DNA of 64,000 bases from Ensifer sp. IC3342 (GTDB taxonomy: Bacteria; Pseudomonadota; Alphaproteobacteria; Rhizobiales; Rhizobiaceae), in assembly GCF_020193655.1 (NCBI RefSeq), contig NZ_JADYVE010000015.1, positions 36,943 to 100,942 of the forward strand, given 5' to 3'. This document shows, piece after piece, positions 62,743 to 64,000 of this stretch. The notes beneath the pieces were generated by a model. It saw only the letters and a list, made by a program, of their open reading frames with translations, was not told the DNA's origin and ran no database searches. A program made the position numbers and the translations under genes. Each line of letters begins with the position of its first letter. Within the stretch, counting starts at the first letter, position 1.

Positions 62743-62847
62743 ATGGGCGGCGGCACGATGTGGGGCATGGGGGGCATCGGCATCCTCGCGGCGCTCATGA
62801 TCCCGCTCGTGATTGTGGCCCTGATCAAATACGTGTTTTTCCGCTGA
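62743..62847 (+). CDS. Small glycine-rich single-pass membrane protein
   Basis: 34 aa: a Gly/Met/Trp-rich start (MGGGTMWGMGGIG) and one membrane helix (ILAALMIPLVIVALIKYVFF), ending with Arg. No clear SD. Short rhizobial membrane peptides of this composition are common; function unknown. Confidence 0.4.
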   Translation: MGGGTMWGMGGIGILAALMIPLVIVALIKYVFFR

Positions 62848-62978
62848 GGCGCCCGCCTGCGTCGCGTCACGCAATACTGACGCGCCGGGCCTCAGCAGGG
62901 GCGCATCATGGATTGTATTCCCGGAGGTTCGGCGCGATCCTCATGCGTCATGAAGCACTGGTCTGTCCGACCGTGTCC
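62848..62978. other. Short intergenic gap
   Basis: Between the small membrane ORF and the convergent AdoMet synthetase stop. Nothing recognised. Confidence 0.25.
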
Positions 62979-64000
62979 TCAGAAAACGGCGATCATGCCG
63001 TCCACGAACTCGTCGATCAGGCTCGGCAACCGGTCGAGGTGGGCTTCCGCGACGCCTGCCACCTGCTGCCTGATATCGGCGACAGCTAAGCCCGCATGGG
63101 TCGCAGCCTTTATATGCAGTACCGACGGTCGATTTACTGGGTCGCCGATGCGGCTCACCATCAGGCAATGGGCGGCCTTGACCCCTGGAATCGAGTTGAC
63201 AAGGCTCTCTGCGATCCGCTGCGCGAGGACATTGTAGATCTTTCCGACATGCGTGACGGGATTCTTGCCCGCCGCCGCTTCGAGGCTCATCGGCCGGCAG
63301 GGCGTGATCAGGCCGTTGACCCGGTTGCCCCGGCCCACTTGCCCGTCGTCGCCGGCCTCGGCGGAAGTGCCGGTGACGGTGAGAAAGACGCGGGAATGAA
63401 TTCCGTCGGCCGTGTTGATCCCGACGTCGCATTCGTGAAAACCGTGGCTCTGGGCCAGCTCTCGCACAACGTCGCCAAGCGCGGACTTTTCCGCGAGGTA
63501 ATCGTCCAGGTGGGCAACATGGCGGTCGATCATGGCGCATGCGACCGTCAAACGGACTGACTGGCCCTGCCGAACGCCCATGACCTTGACGTCCTCGCCC
63601 CAGGCCGGGTGGTCCTGCCGACGGTCAAGCCCATTGATACGGCGTTCCACCGCAAGCACGAGACGTTCGAGCGCACTCTGCGGGGCGTAGCCTGTCCCGA
63701 AAGAGGTGTCATTGGCGAGCGGCGTTCGATCGTTGCGGGAAAACAGATCGCGCAAGTCTTGCGAGCCCGACCGGATGAGCGGATGAATTCGCACGTGACG
63801 GTCCACATCGAGCGCATGCAGATTGGATCGCAGCCATGACCGCGATCCTTCGATAGCGATTTCCTCAATGGGAATGGCGTCGCTGCCGACTTGATACGTG
63901 GCCCGTCCGGCCAGATAGATATCGATAGGCGCATCGACCGAGCCGCCACCGAAGGCAGGAGTGGAGCGACCTCCGCACAAGAGCGCCTTGTCTACGTTGT
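62979..64000 (-). CDS. Archaeal-type S-adenosylmethionine synthetase, 5' end beyond window
   Basis: 340 codons in the window, open to the right edge (N-terminal VDKALLCGGRSTPAFGGG). Matches the archaeal MAT family rather than bacterial MetK: NDRTPLANDTSFGTGYAPQS, LVLAVERRINGL, GEDVKVMGVRQGQSVRLTVA, VFLTVTGTSAEAGDDGQVGR with GNRVNGLITPCRPMSLEAAA, GKNPVTHVGKIYNVLA. It makes AdoMet from methionine and ATP. A normal bacterial metK is expected elsewhere, so this copy probably serves a special pathway or was acquired horizontally. No neighbour reveals the use. Confidence 0.88.
   Translation of the reverse strand, partial: NVDKALLCGGRSTPAFGGGSVDAPIDIYLAGRATYQVGSDAIPIEEIAIEGSRSWLRSNLHALDVDRHVRIHPLIRSGSQDLRDLFSRNDRTPLANDTSFGTGYAPQSALERLVLAVERRINGLDRRQDHPAWGEDVKVMGVRQGQSVRLTVACAMIDRHVAHLDDYLAEKSALGDVVRELAQSHGFHECDVGINTADGIHSRVFLTVTGTSAEAGDDGQVGRGNRVNGLITPCRPMSLEAAAGKNPVTHVGKIYNVLAQRIAESLVNSIPGVKAAHCLMVSRIGDPVNRPSVLHIKAATHAGLAVADIRQQVAGVAEAHLDRLPSLIDEFVDGMIAVF

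Noticed and set aside
1..64000. CRISPR array, phage or insertion sequence
   Set aside because: No regularly spaced repeats, no transposase or integrase motifs on either strand.

Overview
The window looks like part of a large accessory replicon (megaplasmid or chromid) of a Sinorhizobium/Ensifer-type alphaproteobacterium. This is inferred from the high-GC codon use, many ABC uptake operons each with its own LacI regulator, RIME-type palindromic intergenic repeats (60828-60927, with a half-element at 53969-54018), and FixK/FNR-type boxes in front of stress genes. No rRNA, tRNA, CRISPR array or intact transposase was seen.

Left part (1-29.8 kb) is catabolic. 1-3249 is a tight minus-strand operon: a split Rieske oxygenase (separate Rieske and mononuclear-iron proteins), a GST-like protein, an amidohydrolase running off the left edge, and a degenerate acylphosphatase-like protein upstream. 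3506-10357 is a minus-strand sugar-type locus (epimerase-like protein, CUT1 ABC transporter, GMC oxidoreductase) facing a LacI regulator (10579-11673) with two near-palindromic operators between them. 11.7-13.5 kb is a graveyard of gene fragments (VapC toxin, ChrA transporter, AraC regulator) around an intact GYD-domain gene. 13557-17504 is paoCBA (periplasmic molybdenum aldehyde oxidoreductase) with an AraC regulator. 18.9-19.7 kb is an ArsR/SRPBCC pair. 20072-29775 is a two-sided locus: hypothetical gene, M20 carbamoylase, TenA, BtpA on one side; PfkB kinase; and LacI, CUT2 ABC transporter, phosphotriesterase-like protein and glutamine-amidotransferase-like protein on the other.

Right part (30.4-64 kb) is a low-oxygen/stress gene set mixed with many broken genes: DUF4010 membrane protein, cytochrome c, CYTH-CHAD (broken), Mth938-like protein, response regulator, PPOX and CBS proteins (frameshifted), cold-shock protein, ChaB, DUF5335, a P-type cation ATPase (frameshifted), Crp/Fnr regulator, truncated FixK, universal stress proteins, PolX (frameshifted), a 953-aa ACP/acyl-AMP ligase/PlsC fusion, a five-gene ATGA-coupled operon (acyl-CoA synthetase, E1 alpha, E1 beta, E2, ACP), phosphoribosyltransferase, and a hibernation factor fused to a cold-shock domain. 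Eight TTGAY-N4-RTCAA-like boxes (four perfect) lie in this half, seven of them upstream of a gene, so I read much of it as one FixK/FNR-type regulon. The right edge carries most of an archaeal-type S-adenosylmethionine synthetase.

Many genes carry a single-base frameshift in or beside short base runs. This could be sequencing/assembly error rather than decay. Others (DLH, an SbmA-like ABC protein, FixK, an ABC permease) have lost whole segments and are true remnants.
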